From Pseudomonadota bacterium (GTDB lineage: Bacteria > Myxococcota_A > UBA796 > GCA-2862545): a DNA stretch of 64,000 bases. The notes under the pieces are model-generated. The model had not been told where the DNA came from and made no database searches. It was given only the letters and a program-made list of their open reading frames with translations. This document shows positions 7,950 through 19,510 of this stretch, piece by piece. The translations under genes were made by a program, and so were the position numbers. Numbering within the stretch: position 1 is the first letter of the stretch; each line of letters begins with the position of its first letter. The DNA lies in the NCBI GenBank assembly GCA_947475315.1, contig CANJMY010000008.1, positions 1 to 64,000 on the forward strand. Direction: 5' to 3'.

Positions 7950-9364
7950 TTAGACGTCCCGCCGCACGTAGTCGAAGTCGGCGGGCATCTTGTTGATCCC
8001 GCGCTTGGGCGCGGCGATCCAGTTCGCGACCTTCCCGTGGTCGAACACGCCGTGCATCAGGCTGGTGACGTAGGCGCGGTCGGCGTCGGTCGGCAGCCAC
8101 TCAGTCTTTCGGGCCTCGAACTCGCCGGCGGAGATCAGGTTGCCCTCGAAGTCGAAGGGCAGGCCCGCGTAGAGGCCCTGCCGGCGGAAGAAGCGGGGGT
8201 TCGGCAGGCGGACGCGGAACGTGGTCCCGGCCTCCTCCATCGCGCGGTTCCAGCGCACGACGACCTTCTCCGCGTCCTCGATGTACGCGTTGCGGAGCAG
8301 CTCGTTCATCGCGTTGCGGACGGGGACGTCCTGGTCGACCAGGCGGCCGTCCACCGGCGTGGGCATGCGGTAGGTCCCGGTCAGCGCCACGTGGTCGATG
8401 TCCAGCTCCTCCTCGCGGTACCGACCCTTGATACCGGACGCGAAGAAGTTGGCCGCGTTGGACGAGACCTCGCTGCCGAACAGGTCGATCGAATAGCTGA
8501 ACCAATACGTGATGTATTTCTGGATAGTGGCGAAATCAACGCCACCATTCTTGCGCACATCGCCGTTCGGATCCAGACGCTCCAGCTCAGCGGCGCGCTC
8601 CAAGACCCGGCGAACGCCGTCCTCGCCGACCGACAGGTGGTGGGCCTCTTCGGTGAGCATGAAGCGGCAGGTGCGCGACAGCGGATCGAAGCCGGACTCG
8701 GCCAGCGCGGCCAGCTGGTACTTGCCGTCGCGGTCGGTGAACGTGGTGAAGCAGAAGAAGGTCAGCCAGTCCACGCAGGGCTGGTTGAACGCGTCGAGGA
8801 TGCGGGGGTTGTCCGGATCCCCGGCGCGGCGGGCGAGGAGGGCGTCGGCCTCCTCTCGGCCGTCACGGCCGAAGTGGCGGTGCAGCAGGTAGACCATGGC
8901 CCACAGGTGGCGTCCTTCCTCGACGTTGACCTGGAACAGGTTGCGCAGATCGTACAGTGAGGGTGCCGTGGCGCCCAGGCGGCGCTGCTGCTCCACGCTC
9001 GCGGGCTCGGTGTCGGCCTGAGTGACGATGATGCGCTGGAGCGCGTTGCGGTGCTCGCCGGGGACGTCCTGCCAGACCGGCTCACCCTTGTGATCGCCGA
9101 ACGCGATGCGGCGGTCCGGGACGGCGTCCGCCAGGAAGATGCCCCAGCGGTACTCGGGCATCTTCACGAAGCCGAATTGCGCCCAGCCGCCGGGCTCGGT
9201 CGAGATGGCGGTGCGCAGGTAGACGTCGTCGGCCTGCCAGCCATCCGGGCCCATGTCGCCCCACCAGTCGAGGAACGCGGGCTGCCACTGCTCCAGCGCG
9301 CGCTGCAGGCGCTTGTCCGACGACAGGTCGACGTTGTTCGGGATGCGCTCGGAGTAGTCGATGC

Positions 9365-9368
<4 letters not shown>
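7950..9368 (-). CDS. boxB: Benzoyl-CoA 2,3-epoxidase, oxygenase component BoxB
   Basis: 472 residues. BoxB is the di-iron oxygenase that converts benzoyl-CoA to the 2,3-epoxide in aerobic, CoA-dependent aromatic degradation. Two carboxylate/His iron-binding motifs are visible: EEGRH in the helix after LFQVNV, and EEAHH in RFMLTEEAHHLSVG. Length is close to known BoxB (about 470-475), and the N-terminal IDYSERIPNNVDLSSD and the dense Trp-rich segment FLDWWGDMGPDGW match the family as I know it. The chosen ATG (9368) overlaps the boxC stop in ATGA; a TTG four codons upstream is possible but less likely. boxC precedes it on the same strand, so the two subunits are coupled. The reductase BoxA is not in the window. 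Confidence 0.92.
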
Positions 9369-11020
<1,652 letters not shown>

Positions 11021-11073
11021 CGGGGCGACCTCTGTGGGGCGGGGATTGGGACGGCTAGCCGGTCGGGTCAGGC

Positions 11074-11089
11074 TTGGCACGAACGCGGC
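11074..11089 (+). promoter_or_regulatory. Candidate sigma-54 (-24/-12) promoter
   Basis: TTGGCACG at 11074-11081 equals the -24 consensus exactly; after four bases CGGC (11086-11089) stands in the -12 position (consensus TTGC, two mismatches), so GG and GC have the required 10-base spacing. It points at the thioredoxin-like gene whose ATG is about 57 bases downstream. Support is limited to this match; no enhancer-binding protein is encoded nearby. Confidence 0.4.
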
Positions 11090-11145
11090 GACCGACGCGG
11101 TCGCGTGCTACCTGGGAGCGCGGTCCACCTCACGCGGAGCACCCC

Positions 11146-11694
11146 ATGATGGAGAAGCTTGCCGGCCTCATCGAGCGGCTGCGCGCCTGGGACGCCGCCG
11201 CCGCGCGCAACACGCTGGATCACTTCGAGCGCGTGCACGGCCTGGACCACGAGCCCGCCGTGGTGCGCTCCGGGACCATCGCCGACGTGCAGGACGCGCT
11301 CAAGCCGCGCGGGCGGCCGGTGATCGAGCACCACTGGGCCACCTGGTGTGAGCCCTGCCTGGACGAGCTCCCCCAGATCCAGGCGCTCGAGGCGGCGGTG
11401 CGCGGTCGCGCCGACGTGATCGGCGTGTCGTGGGAGCGCTTCACGGACGACCGCGGCGCGGAGGCGGCGGTCGAGAAGGTCGCTAAGTTCATGGCCTCGC
11501 GCGGGCTCACGTTCCGGACCATCGTCGTGGACAACGTGCCGGACGATCTCATGGTCGAGCTGGATCTGCCCGCGACCACCATCCCCCAGACCCGCGTCCT
11601 CGACGCGCGCGGCGTCGTCGTCGGCGCCTTCCCCGAGCCGCTCGACCTTGAGACCGCGGCCCAGGTGCGCGCGCTGGTCGGCGTCCTTAACTGA
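11146..11694 (+). CDS. TlpA/ResA-like thioredoxin-fold protein
   Basis: 182 residues. Two adjacent ATGs (11146, 11149); GGAG lies six bases before the first. After a helical N-terminal segment comes HHWATWCEPCLDELPQIQ, with the redox pair in WCEPC (about residue 67), and later the cis-Pro region ATTIPQTRVLDARGVVVG, typical of TlpA/ResA thiol-disulfide proteins. No signal peptide or membrane helix is visible, so it is predicted cytoplasmic, unlike most TlpA proteins. First of three closely spaced genes (11-base gap to the Hint-domain gene, which then overlaps the DUF885 gene). Possibly expressed from the sigma-54-like site upstream. Confidence 0.8.
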   Translation: MMEKLAGLIERLRAWDAAAARNTLDHFERVHGLDHEPAVVRSGTIADVQDALKPRGRPVIEHHWATWCEPCLDELPQIQALEAAVRGRADVIGVSWERFTDDRGAEAAVEKVAKFMASRGLTFRTIVVDNVPDDLMVELDLPATTIPQTRVLDARGVVVGAFPEPLDLETAAQVRALVGVLN

Positions 11695-11705
11695 CAGGAG
11701 GGCCC

Positions 11706-12149
11706 ATGCCCGTCGCGTTCGGCTTCATCGCAGGCACCAAGGTCAGCACAGCAGGCGGCGCGGTGGACATTGAGTCCCTGGGGGTTGGGGACCTCGTCCT
11801 CGCCTGGGATCTGTCAGCGTCCAAGGCGGTGTCGCGCACGGTGGCGGCGGTGTGGGCGGAGCCGGTCGACCAACTGGTCGCGGTCGACGGCGGCGAGGTC
11901 CTGCTCGCAGGCACCACGCCCGGAACAGCGGTGTGGGACGCGTTCGAGGGCACCTTTCGCGGCGCGGGGAGCCTGTCGACCGCGGGTGAGCTGCTGGTGT
12001 GGGACGGCCCCGACACCCACGTGGTGCCGATCGACGATCTCCCCGAGCGCGCGGCGGATGGTGCCAAGGTCTGGCACCTGACGCTGGACGGCGACGAGGG
12101 GACCTTCTTCGCGGATCGTGTGCTCGTGCGGCACCGGGAGTCCATGTGA
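11706..12149 (+). CDS. Free-standing Hint (hedgehog/intein) domain protein lacking the catalytic Cys
   Basis: 147 residues; ATG with AGGAGGG just upstream. The N-terminus FGFIAGTKVSTAGGAVDIESL followed by GVGDLVLAWD matches the first block of Hint domains (C-F-x-A-G-T-x-V ... I-E-x-L-x-x-G-D-x-V-L). The C-terminus EGTFFADRVLVRHR matches the last block. The nucleophile Cys that starts every active intein/hedgehog autoprocessing domain is replaced by Gly 6, and there is no extein or toxin part on either side. So self-splicing or cleavage is not expected. It sits between a thioredoxin-like gene and a DUF885 lipoprotein and overlaps the latter by four bases. Confidence 0.7.
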   Translation: MPVAFGFIAGTKVSTAGGAVDIESLGVGDLVLAWDLSASKAVSRTVAAVWAEPVDQLVAVDGGEVLLAGTTPGTAVWDAFEGTFRGAGSLSTAGELLVWDGPDTHVVPIDDLPERAADGAKVWHLTLDGDEGTFFADRVLVRHRESM

Positions 12150-13927
12150 GGGCGTGGGCGCTTGTCCTGCTGGTGGGGTGCGTGCACGGCGCCGGGCCGG
12201 TCGCGCAGGATCGACAGGACCCGATGCGCGCCGCGGCGGGCATCCAGGACCCGACCTTTCGCGCGCTGCTGGTCGACCAGTGGACCTGGACCATGCGCCA
12301 CTCACCGGAGTGGGCGACCGCGCTCGGTGAGCACGCCATGGACGATCAGGTCTCGGCCCGCTCGGTCGCCGCCGCGGAAGAAGCGACTGAGGTCCGTGAG
12401 GGCTTCCTCCGCCGCGCCAAGGCGCTGTCGGACACGCTGGTCGATGCCCGCGACGCGATGTTTCTGGACGTGTTCGTCCAGACGATCCAGTCGCAGGTGG
12501 ACACGGCGGTGTGCCACGACGAGTCGTGGAGCTTCTCGCCGCGCATGAACCCGATGGGTGATCTGTTCGACGCCGTCGAGCTCCAGCCGGTGGAGAATGA
12601 CGCGCAGGCCGAGGCGCTGCTGCGCCGCCTGACGGTCTTTCGCGGCGCGCTCGCCGATCATCAGGCCGCGCTGAGGGAGGGGCTGGAGCAGGGGCGGGTG
12701 GTGAACCGCACGTCGGCGGAGCGCACGCTCGCCATGGTCGACGCGCAGCTCGCCAAGCCCACGATGGACTGGTCCTTCGCGAGCAAGGGGCCGACCGGGG
12801 CGGGCGCCGCCGCCATCACCGAGTGGCCGGGTCGCCTGCACTCGGCGATCGACGGCACCCTGCGACCCGCGCTGACCGAGTACGCTGCCTTCCTGCGCGA
12901 CCTGATCCTGCCCGCGGCCCGTCCCGACGATCAGCCGGGCCTCTCGGGTCTGCCTGACATGCAGGGCTGCTACGCCGCGCTCGTCCGCCACTACGTCACC
13001 CGCGACCTGTCGCCGTCGGATCTTCACCAGACGGGCCTCGACCAGATGGCCAAGGTGCACGCCGAGATCGCCGACGTGGGTGAGCGGGTGTTCGGCACCC
13101 GCGACGTGCCGACCATCCTGGCGCGCCTGCGGGAGGATCCTACGCTGCGCTTCACCAGCGCCGACGAGATCGTCGCGTCCGCCACCACCGCGCTCGCGCG
13201 GGCGCAGGCCGCCGTACCACGCGTGTTTGGGCACCTCCCCAAGACCCCGTGCGGTGTGCAGGTGATCCCCGAGTACGCCGCGCCCTACACGACGATCGCC
13301 TACTACCAGCAGCCCAACCCCGATGGGTCGAAGCAGGGCAGCTACTTCGTCAACACGTACCAGCCGGCCACCCGCGCGCGGTTTGAGTCGGAGGTGCTGG
13401 CCTTTCACGAGTCGGTGCCCGGTCACCACCTCCAGATCGCCACCGCCTACGAGCTGCCCGCGGCGCCCGCCTTCCACCGCTACGACGGCGCCACGGCGTT
13501 TGTGGAGGGGTGGGGGCTTTACAGCGAGCGGCTGGCCGACGAGCTTGGTCTGTATTCGTCAGATCTCACCCGGCTCGGCATGCTGTCCTTCGACGCGTGG
13601 CGGGCGGCCAGGCTGGTGGTGGATACGGGACTTCACGCACAGGGTTGGAGTCGGGCGCAGGCCGAAGCCTACCTGCGCGACAACACCGCGCTCGCCGAGC
13701 AGAACGTGGTGAACGAGGTCGACCGTTACGTCACCTGGCCGGCTCAGGCGCTCGCGTACAAGACTGGTCAAATCGAGATCTTGGCGCTTCGGGCGGAGGC
13801 GGAGGCGCGGCTCGGGGACCGCTTCAACCTGTCCGCCTTCCATGACGTGATCCTGGGCGAGGGCGCCCTGCCGCTCGACGTGCTGCGCGCCCGCGTCGAG
13901 CGCTGGATCGCCGCCTCCGGTGGGTGA
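12146..13927 (+). CDS. DUF885-family zinc metallopeptidase, putative lipoprotein
   Basis: 593 residues. The start is GTG 12146, inside the preceding stop (ATGTGA), giving VRAWALVLLVGC as a short lipoprotein signal with Cys 12 in LVGC; earlier in-frame starts run through the Hint gene. The DUF885 signature is near the C-terminal half: FHESVPGHHLQIA with zinc ligands His 421 and His 427 and catalytic Glu 422, then FVEGWGLYSERL supplying the downstream Glu ligand. The family contains poorly characterised peptidases. Length is typical (about 580-600). Expected to be exported and anchored in the envelope. Confidence 0.88.
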   Translation: MRAWALVLLVGCVHGAGPVAQDRQDPMRAAAGIQDPTFRALLVDQWTWTMRHSPEWATALGEHAMDDQVSARSVAAAEEATEVREGFLRRAKALSDTLVDARDAMFLDVFVQTIQSQVDTAVCHDESWSFSPRMNPMGDLFDAVELQPVENDAQAEALLRRLTVFRGALADHQAALREGLEQGRVVNRTSAERTLAMVDAQLAKPTMDWSFASKGPTGAGAAAITEWPGRLHSAIDGTLRPALTEYAAFLRDLILPAARPDDQPGLSGLPDMQGCYAALVRHYVTRDLSPSDLHQTGLDQMAKVHAEIADVGERVFGTRDVPTILARLREDPTLRFTSADEIVASATTALARAQAAVPRVFGHLPKTPCGVQVIPEYAAPYTTIAYYQQPNPDGSKQGSYFVNTYQPATRARFESEVLAFHESVPGHHLQIATAYELPAAPAFHRYDGATAFVEGWGLYSERLADELGLYSSDLTRLGMLSFDAWRAARLVVDTGLHAQGWSRAQAEAYLRDNTALAEQNVVNEVDRYVTWPAQALAYKTGQIEILALRAEAEARLGDRFNLSAFHDVILGEGALPLDVLRARVERWIAASGG

Positions 13928-14003
13928 AGGTGCGCGGGGAACGCATTACGGACCGTCTGCTTTTCCGGTGTCGTGCTCTGACCACCGGACCCCGAGGCCT
14001 CCT

Positions 14004-16841
14004 TTGCTTTCTCCGAGCCTTCTTACCGGCGAGAACGCCGCTTTTCTCGATGAGCAGTACAACCTCTGGCTGACCAGTCCGGACAGCGTCGACGCCAGCT
14101 GGCGCGCGTTCTTCGACGGTATGCGTGACGGCTCGGTCGACGAGGGCGCGTTCGTGCCCGCCGCGCCTGACCGCCGCAGCATCTTCGCCAGCGCGTCTTC
14201 GTCGGTGGCGGTGGACGCGAGCAGCGCGCTGCGCATCGCCGTCCGCCAGACGGCGGTTGTGCAGTACATCAACGCGTGGCGCGTCCGCGGCCACTTCCGC
14301 GCGGACGTCGATCCGCTCGGTCGTCAGGCCAAGCGCGTGCACCCCGAGATCACCATCGAGCACTATGGCTTGAACGACGGCGATCTGGACGCGCGCGTCC
14401 CCACGGCCCCGATGTACGGCATGTCGGCCGTGGCGACCATCCGCCAGATCCGCGAGCGCCTGGCCATGGTCTACGGCGGCAGCATCGGCGCCGAGTTCAT
14501 GAACATCGACGACCTGGACCAGAAGCACTGGGTCCTCAAGCGCCTGGAGGAGCTGCCGGATCAGCAGGTCCTCACCGTCGAAGAAGAGCGTCGCATCCTG
14601 CGCAAGCTCGCGGACGCCGAGTCGTTCGAGCAGATGCTGCACACGCGCTTCCCCGGCACCAAACGCTTCTCGTTGGAGGGCGGCGAGACCCTCATCCCGT
14701 TGCTCGACCTGCTGATCACGCGCGGCCGACGCAACGGCGTACGCGAGATCGTCATCGGCATGCCGCACCGCGGTCGCCTCAACGTGCTGGCGAACACGCT
14801 CGAGAAGCCGGTGCGCGCCATCGTCGAGGAGTTCCAGGACTTCCGTATGCCCACGCAGGGCACCGGCGACGTGAAGTACCACCTGGGCTACAGCTCGGAC
14901 GTGCAGACCGTGGACGGCGAGACGGTCCACCTGTCGCTCACGCCCAACCCGTCGCACCTTGAGGCGGTCAACGCCGTGGTCGAGGGCCGCGTTCGCGCCA
15001 AGCAGGACCTCAACAGCGACCTTCACCGGGACTTCGCGATGGCCGTGCTCATGCACGGCGACGCCGCGTTCATCGGGCAGGGGTCGGTGGCAGAGACCCT
15101 GCAGCTGTCTGAGCTCGCGGGCTACCGCACCGGCGGCACGCTCCACCTGATCGTGAACAACCAAATCGGCTTCACGACCGACACCCGCGACGCGCGAAGC
15201 ACGCCCTACGCCACCGACGTGGCGCGCATGCTCGGCGTGCCGATCTTCCACGTCAATGGCGAAGACCCGCGCGCCGTCGCGGCCGTGGTGCAGATCGCGC
15301 TCGACTGGCGCCAGACCTTCCACCGCGACGTCGTCATCGACATGTACTGCTACCGCAAGCACGGCCACAACGAGGGCGACGAGCCATCGTTCACGCAGCC
15401 GCTGATGTACGAGCAGATCCGCGCGCGGCCGACCCCGCGCCTGAAGTATGCCGCGCGCTTGGTGGCCGCGGGCCGTATCAGCGCCGCCGAGGCCGAGTCG
15501 ATCGGCGTCGAGGCGCGCGCTGCGATGGACGCCGAGGCCTCGCAGCCGCTGGCCCCTGAGGCCAAGCACCCGACGATGAAGAAGGGCGGGGACGAGACGT
15601 CTCCGCTGCGCGGACGCTGGGCCCGGTGGCTGGGCGGCCACCCCGACGATCTCGTCCCCACACAGGTCCCACGGGCCACCCTTCAGCATCTGCTGGAGCG
15701 TGTGAACCGCATCCCAGAGGGCTTCACGCCTCACACGAAGGTTCGTCGCCTGATCGAGAACCGCCTAGAGATCGCGCGCGGTGAGCGGCCGGTCGACTGG
15801 GCCATGGCCGAGCAGGCCGCGTTCGCTAGCTTGGTGGTCGAGGGCCACCCGGTCCGTCTGTCCGGCCAGGACAGCGGCCGCGGCACGTTCTCGCACCGTC
15901 ACGCGGTCTGGACCGACGTGAACAACGGCGCCGAGCACTACCCGCTGCGTGGCATCGCGGACAATCAGGAGCAGGTCTGGGTCATCGACTCGTCGCTGTC
16001 GGAGTTCGCAGTCCTCGCGTTCGAGTACGGCTACACGCTTGACACGCCTGAGACGCTGGTGCTGTGGGAGGCGCAGTTCGGCGACTTCGCCAACGGTGCG
16101 CAGGTGATCGTGGACCAGTTCCTCGCGTCCACCGAGCAGAAGTGGAACCGCCACTCCGGCTTGGTGATGCTGTTGCCGCACGGCTACGAAGGGCAGGGGC
16201 CCGAGCACAGCTCGGCGCGTCTGGAGCGCTTCCTGCTGCTGTGCGCGCAGGACAATCTCCAGGTCGCCAACTGCACCACGCCGGCCAACTACTTCCACCT
16301 CCTGCGTCGGCAGGTGATCCGCAAGCTGCGCAAGCCGCTGGTGCTCATGAGCCCCAAGAGCCTGCTGCGCAGCGAACGCTGCGTGTCCACGCTGGACGAC
16401 CTGGCGAGCGGCAGCTTCCAGCCGGTCTTCCCGGACGTGCGCAACCCGGACCCGACCGGCGTAGAGCGCGTCGTCCTGTGCTCGGGTCACGTCTACTACG
16501 ACCTGGCCGCCGCGTTGGAGGCCATGCCGCCCGCCGAGCAGGCCAAGGTCGCCGTGGTGCGCGTCGAGATGCTCTACCCGTTCCCGGCCGAGGCCCTGCG
16601 CTACATCCTGGGGCCCTACACGGGCGCTGAGCTGGTGTGGTGCCAGGAGGAGCCCAAGAACATGGGCGCCTGGCCGGTCATCGCTACCTGGATCCGGGAC
16701 GAGCTTCCCGGGGGTGAGGCGGTGCGGTATGTCGGACGCTCCGACTCTGCGTCGCCGGCCACGGGCTCGCACGCGGTCCACAAGCGTGAGCAGACCACGC
16801 TCGTGCAGGACGCGCTCAACATCTCGCCTGCGGGCAACTGA
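14004..16841 (+). CDS. sucA: 2-Oxoglutarate dehydrogenase E1 component
   Basis: Thiamine-diphosphate decarboxylase of the TCA-cycle oxoglutarate dehydrogenase complex. 945 residues if started at TTG 14004, which has GAGG about six bases upstream and leads straight into the conserved LLTGENAAFLDEQYNLW peptide that docks E2; GTG 13968 is an alternative. Landmarks: IGMPHRGRLNVLANT in the ThDP region, GDAAFIGQG (ThDP/Mg loop), HGHNEGDEPSFTQP, the pyrimidine-domain segment GQDSGRGTFSHRHA, and QEEPKNMGAW near the C-terminus. No extra E2-like domain is fused, so it is the classical form. sucB follows after 23 bases. Confidence 0.97.
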   Translation: MLSPSLLTGENAAFLDEQYNLWLTSPDSVDASWRAFFDGMRDGSVDEGAFVPAAPDRRSIFASASSSVAVDASSALRIAVRQTAVVQYINAWRVRGHFRADVDPLGRQAKRVHPEITIEHYGLNDGDLDARVPTAPMYGMSAVATIRQIRERLAMVYGGSIGAEFMNIDDLDQKHWVLKRLEELPDQQVLTVEEERRILRKLADAESFEQMLHTRFPGTKRFSLEGGETLIPLLDLLITRGRRNGVREIVIGMPHRGRLNVLANTLEKPVRAIVEEFQDFRMPTQGTGDVKYHLGYSSDVQTVDGETVHLSLTPNPSHLEAVNAVVEGRVRAKQDLNSDLHRDFAMAVLMHGDAAFIGQGSVAETLQLSELAGYRTGGTLHLIVNNQIGFTTDTRDARSTPYATDVARMLGVPIFHVNGEDPRAVAAVVQIALDWRQTFHRDVVIDMYCYRKHGHNEGDEPSFTQPLMYEQIRARPTPRLKYAARLVAAGRISAAEAESIGVEARAAMDAEASQPLAPEAKHPTMKKGGDETSPLRGRWARWLGGHPDDLVPTQVPRATLQHLLERVNRIPEGFTPHTKVRRLIENRLEIARGERPVDWAMAEQAAFASLVVEGHPVRLSGQDSGRGTFSHRHAVWTDVNNGAEHYPLRGIADNQEQVWVIDSSLSEFAVLAFEYGYTLDTPETLVLWEAQFGDFANGAQVIVDQFLASTEQKWNRHSGLVMLLPHGYEGQGPEHSSARLERFLLLCAQDNLQVANCTTPANYFHLLRRQVIRKLRKPLVLMSPKSLLRSERCVSTLDDLASGSFQPVFPDVRNPDPTGVERVVLCSGHVYYDLAAALEAMPPAEQAKVAVVRVEMLYPFPAEALRYILGPYTGAELVWCQEEPKNMGAWPVIATWIRDELPGGEAVRYVGRSDSASPATGSHAVHKREQTTLVQDALNISPAGN

Positions 16842-16864
16842 ACCACTTCCTCGGAAGGTCTTGA

Positions 16865-18061
<1,197 letters not shown>

Positions 18062-18063
18062 TC

Positions 18064-19479
18064 ATGAACGCCACCACTCGCGTCGACGTGCTCGCGCTGC
18101 CGGTCTCAGAGGCCGGCCTGCGCGCCTTTCAAGACCTGGGCCGAGGCCCCGTGTCGGCGGAATTCGCCGGCGCCGTGGAGTCCGCGCTCTGCGGCCAGGA
18201 CGCCGTCGTGGCGCTGGAAGACCCGGGCGCGGCCACGCGCTTGCTCGTCGGCTTGGCGATCGAGCTGTCGGACACGGGCGCCGTGCTCGTGGTCGTGGCG
18301 GTCGCGGAGGTCGACGCGATGCGTGAGGCCGTCGCTCGGGCGGCGCGGCACGCGGGGCGTACCTTGGGCGACGCGGGCGCCGTTCGTGTGGTCGACGGCG
18401 GGGCGGACACGCTCCCGCTGGACGGCGTGGTGGCGGTGCTTGGGCTGCTGGGCGATCACACGCCCGCGGTGAGCGCGGCCGCCGAGGTGCTCGGCATCCA
18501 CCCGGTGCTGTGGGCCCACGCGCCGGACGCCACGCGTGTCACGGTCGAGCGGGCGTACCTCGCGGCGCTCACTGACGGTGACTCCGTCGACGCGGTGGTG
18601 CGTGTGGTCGCGGCGCGGTCGGCGGACGCCGGTCTGCTGGTGATCGTCGCGGACGCGGACGCCGTGTCGACGATCGCCGCGGGGCTGGCATCGGCCGAGC
18701 TCGACGCGCTGGTGCTCGACGTGCACGCCACGTCGCCGCGTCGCCACGCGATGGCCACCCGCGCGCGCCGCGGCGAGGTCGAGGCCCTGATCGCCACCGA
18801 GGACGCGCTGCGCGATCTCGACGGTCGTGGTTTTGGCGGCGTGCTGTTCGTTTCGCCGAGCCAGGGAGAGGCCTGGGTGGGTCGCGCCGCGCGCGCCCGC
18901 GAGGTCACGCTCCTCGTGCCCGAGGCTGATCTTGCGGAGTGGTCGGAGGCCGTCGTCCGCGCCGGTCGCGCCGCGGTGATCCGCGCGCTCCCTACGGACG
19001 CGCAGACCGAGGCCAAGCGTCTGACGCGCGTGCGTCGCGCTGTGGGCTCCCACGCGGGCAACCCTGAGCCCTGGCACGAGGCCCGCGTCCGCGAGCTGCT
19101 CGCGGCAGAGGGCGGTGTCGGCGTGCTGGCCGCCGCGCTGCGCGTCTTCCTCCGCGAGGAGCGCGAGCACGTCGTGTCCGTCGCCAACTTGTCTGAGCAC
19201 CACGCGCCGAGCACGGAGCCGAACGCGCCGCGCGCCACGCCCAAGCCCGAAGCGGCCAAGGCGGCCGAGCCCGCGACGGCAGCCTCCGCCACGGACGCAC
19301 CTCGCAAGAAGCGTCGGCGTCGGCGTCGCCGTCCGGCGGGAGAGGCCGCGTCCGTCGATGGCGCTGCGGCCGGAGCGGACGGTGACGAGGGTGACGATGA
19401 CGACTCCCCCGAGGCCGTGGAAGACGGCCCGGTGGAGATCGACATGGCGGATCTGGACGCGGTGCTCGAGGTCGAGTGA
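18064..19479 (+). CDS. Degenerate DEAD-box helicase-like protein (predicted non-catalytic)
   Basis: 471 residues; ATG two bases after the sucB stop, so co-transcribed. The layout copies a DEAD-box RNA helicase: FQDLGRGPVSAEFAGAVESAL looks like the Q-motif segment, and two RecA-like halves follow. In the second half RRHAMATRARRGEVEALIATEDALRDLD and then WVGRAARA-REVTLLVPE line up with the usual helicase motifs IV-VI (R-x(n)-F-x-x-G-x-x-x-x-LVATD-x-x-x-RGLD ... H-R-x-GR-x-x-R-A). Yet the Walker A GxGKT is replaced by ALEDPGAATR, DEAD by VAVLGL, and HRxGR by WVGRA. A basic tail (KKRRRRRRR, about residue 415) and a very acidic end follow, as in RNA-binding helicase tails. Function unknown. Confidence 0.6.
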   Translation: MNATTRVDVLALPVSEAGLRAFQDLGRGPVSAEFAGAVESALCGQDAVVALEDPGAATRLLVGLAIELSDTGAVLVVVAVAEVDAMREAVARAARHAGRTLGDAGAVRVVDGGADTLPLDGVVAVLGLLGDHTPAVSAAAEVLGIHPVLWAHAPDATRVTVERAYLAALTDGDSVDAVVRVVAARSADAGLLVIVADADAVSTIAAGLASAELDALVLDVHATSPRRHAMATRARRGEVEALIATEDALRDLDGRGFGGVLFVSPSQGEAWVGRAARAREVTLLVPEADLAEWSEAVVRAGRAAVIRALPTDAQTEAKRLTRVRRAVGSHAGNPEPWHEARVRELLAAEGGVGVLAAALRVFLREEREHVVSVANLSEHHAPSTEPNAPRATPKPEAAKAAEPATAASATDAPRKKRRRRRRRPAGEAASVDGAAAGADGDEGDDDDSPEAVEDGPVEIDMADLDAVLEVE

Positions 19480-19510
19480 CGGCGGGCCAGGTGTCCGCTG
19501 CCGTGGTCGG

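Noticed and set aside
13824-16800. Long open reading frames on the minus strand opposite sucA
   Set aside because: They are made by the high GC third position of sucA; their products are Arg/His/Val/Ala-rich with no domains, and sucA is certain.
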